Source: Formicarius rufipectus (Eukaryota > Chordata > Aves > Passeriformes > Formicariidae). From it: a stretch of 64,000 bases of DNA. Positions 61,865-64,000 of the stretch are shown piece by piece. Every line of letters begins with the position of its first letter. Positions within the stretch are counted from its first letter, which is position 1. The notes beneath the pieces are model-generated. The model was not told where the DNA came from, did not search any database, and saw only the letters and a list, made by a program, of their open reading frames with translations. Location: NCBI GenBank assembly GCA_013399695.1, contig VXAU01000760.1, positions 434,001 through 498,000 of the forward strand. Reading direction: 5' to 3'. Made by a program: the position numbers and the translations under genes.

Positions 61865-64000
61865 ATGCAGATATGTGACATACACAGGAATATTATTAAA
61901 CATTTATAGTTACTTTTTCTTGAAAAGCAGAAGCACCACATCTCTAAATGTCATGTCCAAACAATACATGCAGACATGAACTCCCATTTGCAATGGAGAA
62001 GCAGCATCCTGGACTGCCAAAAATCTGTTGTGACAAACATGACTCTCAAACAAAAGTTATCCTTTTTTTAAAGTTACCTACTCTCTTGCTCAAAATGTAT
62101 TTTGGCTTCACACAAATCACTCTTCTGGAATAAGGCAATTTGTTTGGCCAACCAGTCATAAGAAATTGGCAGAAACAGAGTTAATAAGAATTTTTTCTTT
62201 TTAAATAAATAAATAAAAGGAAAATGAAAAGGGTAAAAAAACCAACCCAGCCCAAAGATCTGCCATATCTGCAAGTTCATTACTTTCAGAAAGAAATGTT
62301 CACAGAAGACAAGGAGATACTTTTATATTGGTATTCTTGATACAAATTTGACACATCTGTGAAATTTGTGTCATCTTAGGCATGAGCATGCAAAATACAG
62401 GTATAGTTTTGACTCACTGCTCTGGGGTTACACTGGAGACCTGCCTTGCTCCAGCACTGCCAAGTCCACTATGAACAAGCATTACCAAAAATATATTTTC
62501 CAGAGCTCCCAGTGAATAATCTTCCCTTTGCAATGAGCACTCTTAGCATCAGCACTGGAGATGTGCAACTCCCAAGCAGTCACCCAGAGTCCTGGCCAAC
62601 ATGCAGAAGGCTACACAAAATGGTCAGTTTGTTGCCAATTACAACAGAAATTCTCTTTGTAATGTAATTATTTTATCTTCCATGTTTCACCACCAACTAA
62701 CATTTAAAAATAATGTTTAACCAACTGAAAGCAGCCTTACAGTTTTTGGACATGAAGTTCAGCTGCGTCAATAACTTCTAATGTGGTATCTCCTCTGCCT
62801 CAACCCTGAGTTCCAGCACTGAAGACTGAAATGCCCTATCTCACACTTTCAGTGTTGAAGGTTGTTCATCGAAAATCAGGTTTGATAAGAGTCCTGAAGA
62901 CAGATTGGATCCTCAGTCCCACCCCAAAACACTGAAAAGTTAAATTCACAAATCAAACTAGGTGAGGGGGAGCTTTGATCCAGTGCTGTTCCCACTAGGA
63001 GAGCTTTCCTGCTGTTATCTTCCAAGGGCAACACAAACCTGAACCTGAGAACACAGAGACTTATCATGCTCTGGGGTTTTCCACACTGCCTGTCCTGAGG
63101 AAACTACAAACCACAGCAGCTCACAGTCACAGAAGATTGGGGAGAAAAGAGTCAAGGTAAAAGTGCTGGCAAAAATTAATACAAAGGGATGACTGGTGGT
63201 TGAACTTAGCACTTTTTTAGCAGAACAAAACGTTGTCTGGGTAAGAGAGGAACAAAGGCTGCCAAGATCAGACCTTCAGCTGCAAAAAAGTAAATCTCAT
63301 TCTGCCATTTGCCATCTTCCAAGTGCTTGACCTCACAGCCACTAACACAGAACCACTGCTGGGGCAGCTTTATTCCCCTTCACTGATGGGACTGCATCAT
63401 CACTACTCTGCCAGTGGAACCACGTGCAGAACAAGGCAGCATTTCTGGACATGCTCCTTTTCAGGCCCATTGCCTGTCCATTCACTGTAAAAACATGGAT
63501 TTTGCCATAAAGTAAAGGCTGGTATACTGCCACTCACCACGATACACTCTTATTTAAAGTGAAATTTGCTCTGAGCTCAGGTTGCTTATCTGCCTCTCCA
63601 AGTAAAGCAGCTACACGGGATTTAAGGGAAGAGAAAGAGGTCGTCTGTAGAAAGAGCTTGTGACTGGAGAAGGGTAGAAGCTTCCATGGACAGAAAGACA
63701 AATAAAGTAGTATCTTAAGGAGGAATATAACTTATGAGGAAACTTGTATGAAAACAGTCAAAATCAACAAAGCGCATGTATTTTTTGTAATAAAATAAAT
63801 ATCTCTCTAAATTATGCATTGCAAAAGCATCATTATTTGCACTGAAGTTTGGCTTTATGCTCTACAAGTCCTAACAGCAATCCAGATGAAGCAAATAAAA
63901 ATAAAAATTAAAAAAGAAAAACCAGAAAACCCTTTATGGATTTCCACTTCTAATATAATCCTGTGTGAATTATTTCACATTGCTGAGCAATTCCAGCATC

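Larger units (their letters stand above)
11063..64000 (-). other. SPSB4: SPSB4 intron upstream of the last exon (partial, at least 52.9 kb)
   Basis: The last exon has an acceptor at its 5' edge. SPSB family genes place the start codon and the whole SPRY domain in one large preceding exon of about 690 coding bases. No minus-strand open frame in the rest of the window shows the SPRY residues or the family N-terminus, so the donor lies beyond 64000. A long intron here is in keeping with the vertebrate SPSB4 locus as I know it. Apart from the repeats, CpG island and candidate elements listed separately, I see no protein-coding content. Confidence 0.75.
45848..64000. other. Intron stretch without recognisable genes
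   Basis: About 18 kb of AT-rich intron. It holds the T/G homopolymer cluster, the (GGGA)n tract, the two inverted repeats and scattered short A or T runs (for example 61793-61808 and 62201-62218). The longest open frame, 153 codons at 58714-59175, is unrecognised and has no exon-like context. The SPSB4 SPRY-domain exon is not present here. Confidence 0.5.

Noticed and set aside
1..64000. CRISPR arrays, prokaryotic operons, retroviral genes, tRNA/rRNA/snRNA genes
   Set aside because: None seen on reading both strands by eye. Composition, CR1 and the SPSB4 exon indicate vertebrate chromosomal DNA.

Overview
The window looks like bird chromosomal DNA. It is AT-rich, almost free of long open reading frames, and punctuated by homopolymer and dinucleotide tracts. 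At 12314-12390 it carries a recognisable 3' end of a CR1 LINE, the dominant transposable element of bird genomes. There are no operons, ribosome binding sites or compact genes, so this is not prokaryotic or viral sequence.

The one gene I can identify is on the minus strand. Positions 10935-11062 are the terminal coding exon of a SPRY-domain/SOCS-box protein, best matched to SPSB4. The exon encodes the C-terminal SOCS box, with an elongin-binding BC box and a Cul5 box ending in LKNYLQYQ, and is preceded by a strong splice acceptor. The exon that should hold the start codon and the SPRY domain was not found anywhere upstream (11063-64000). Most of the window is therefore read as a single SPSB4 intron that runs off the right edge.

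Layout: 1-10524 is the flank downstream of SPSB4. It has an assembly gap at 1225-1262, a MARE-like site, a pair of AP-1 sites and a conserved-looking AT-rich block, but no recognisable gene. Positions 10525-10934 are the probable 3' UTR and poly(A) signal. Positions 11063-64000 are the intron, which holds a CR1 fragment, a CpG island at about 17041-17600 with GC boxes and a perfect 20-bp palindrome, several AT-rich blocks resembling conserved noncoding elements, two G-quadruplex-type tracts, microsatellites, and a perfect 14-bp-arm hairpin at 59490-59522. A plus-strand stretch at 45586-45847 is bounded by good splice signals and could be an exon of an unannotated, possibly noncoding, transcript.

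I found no convincing new multi-gene system. The most interesting items are the intronic CpG island, the candidate antisense exon and the hairpin with template-switch hallmarks. Calls of conserved elements are judgements from base composition and motif content and need alignment to be confirmed.
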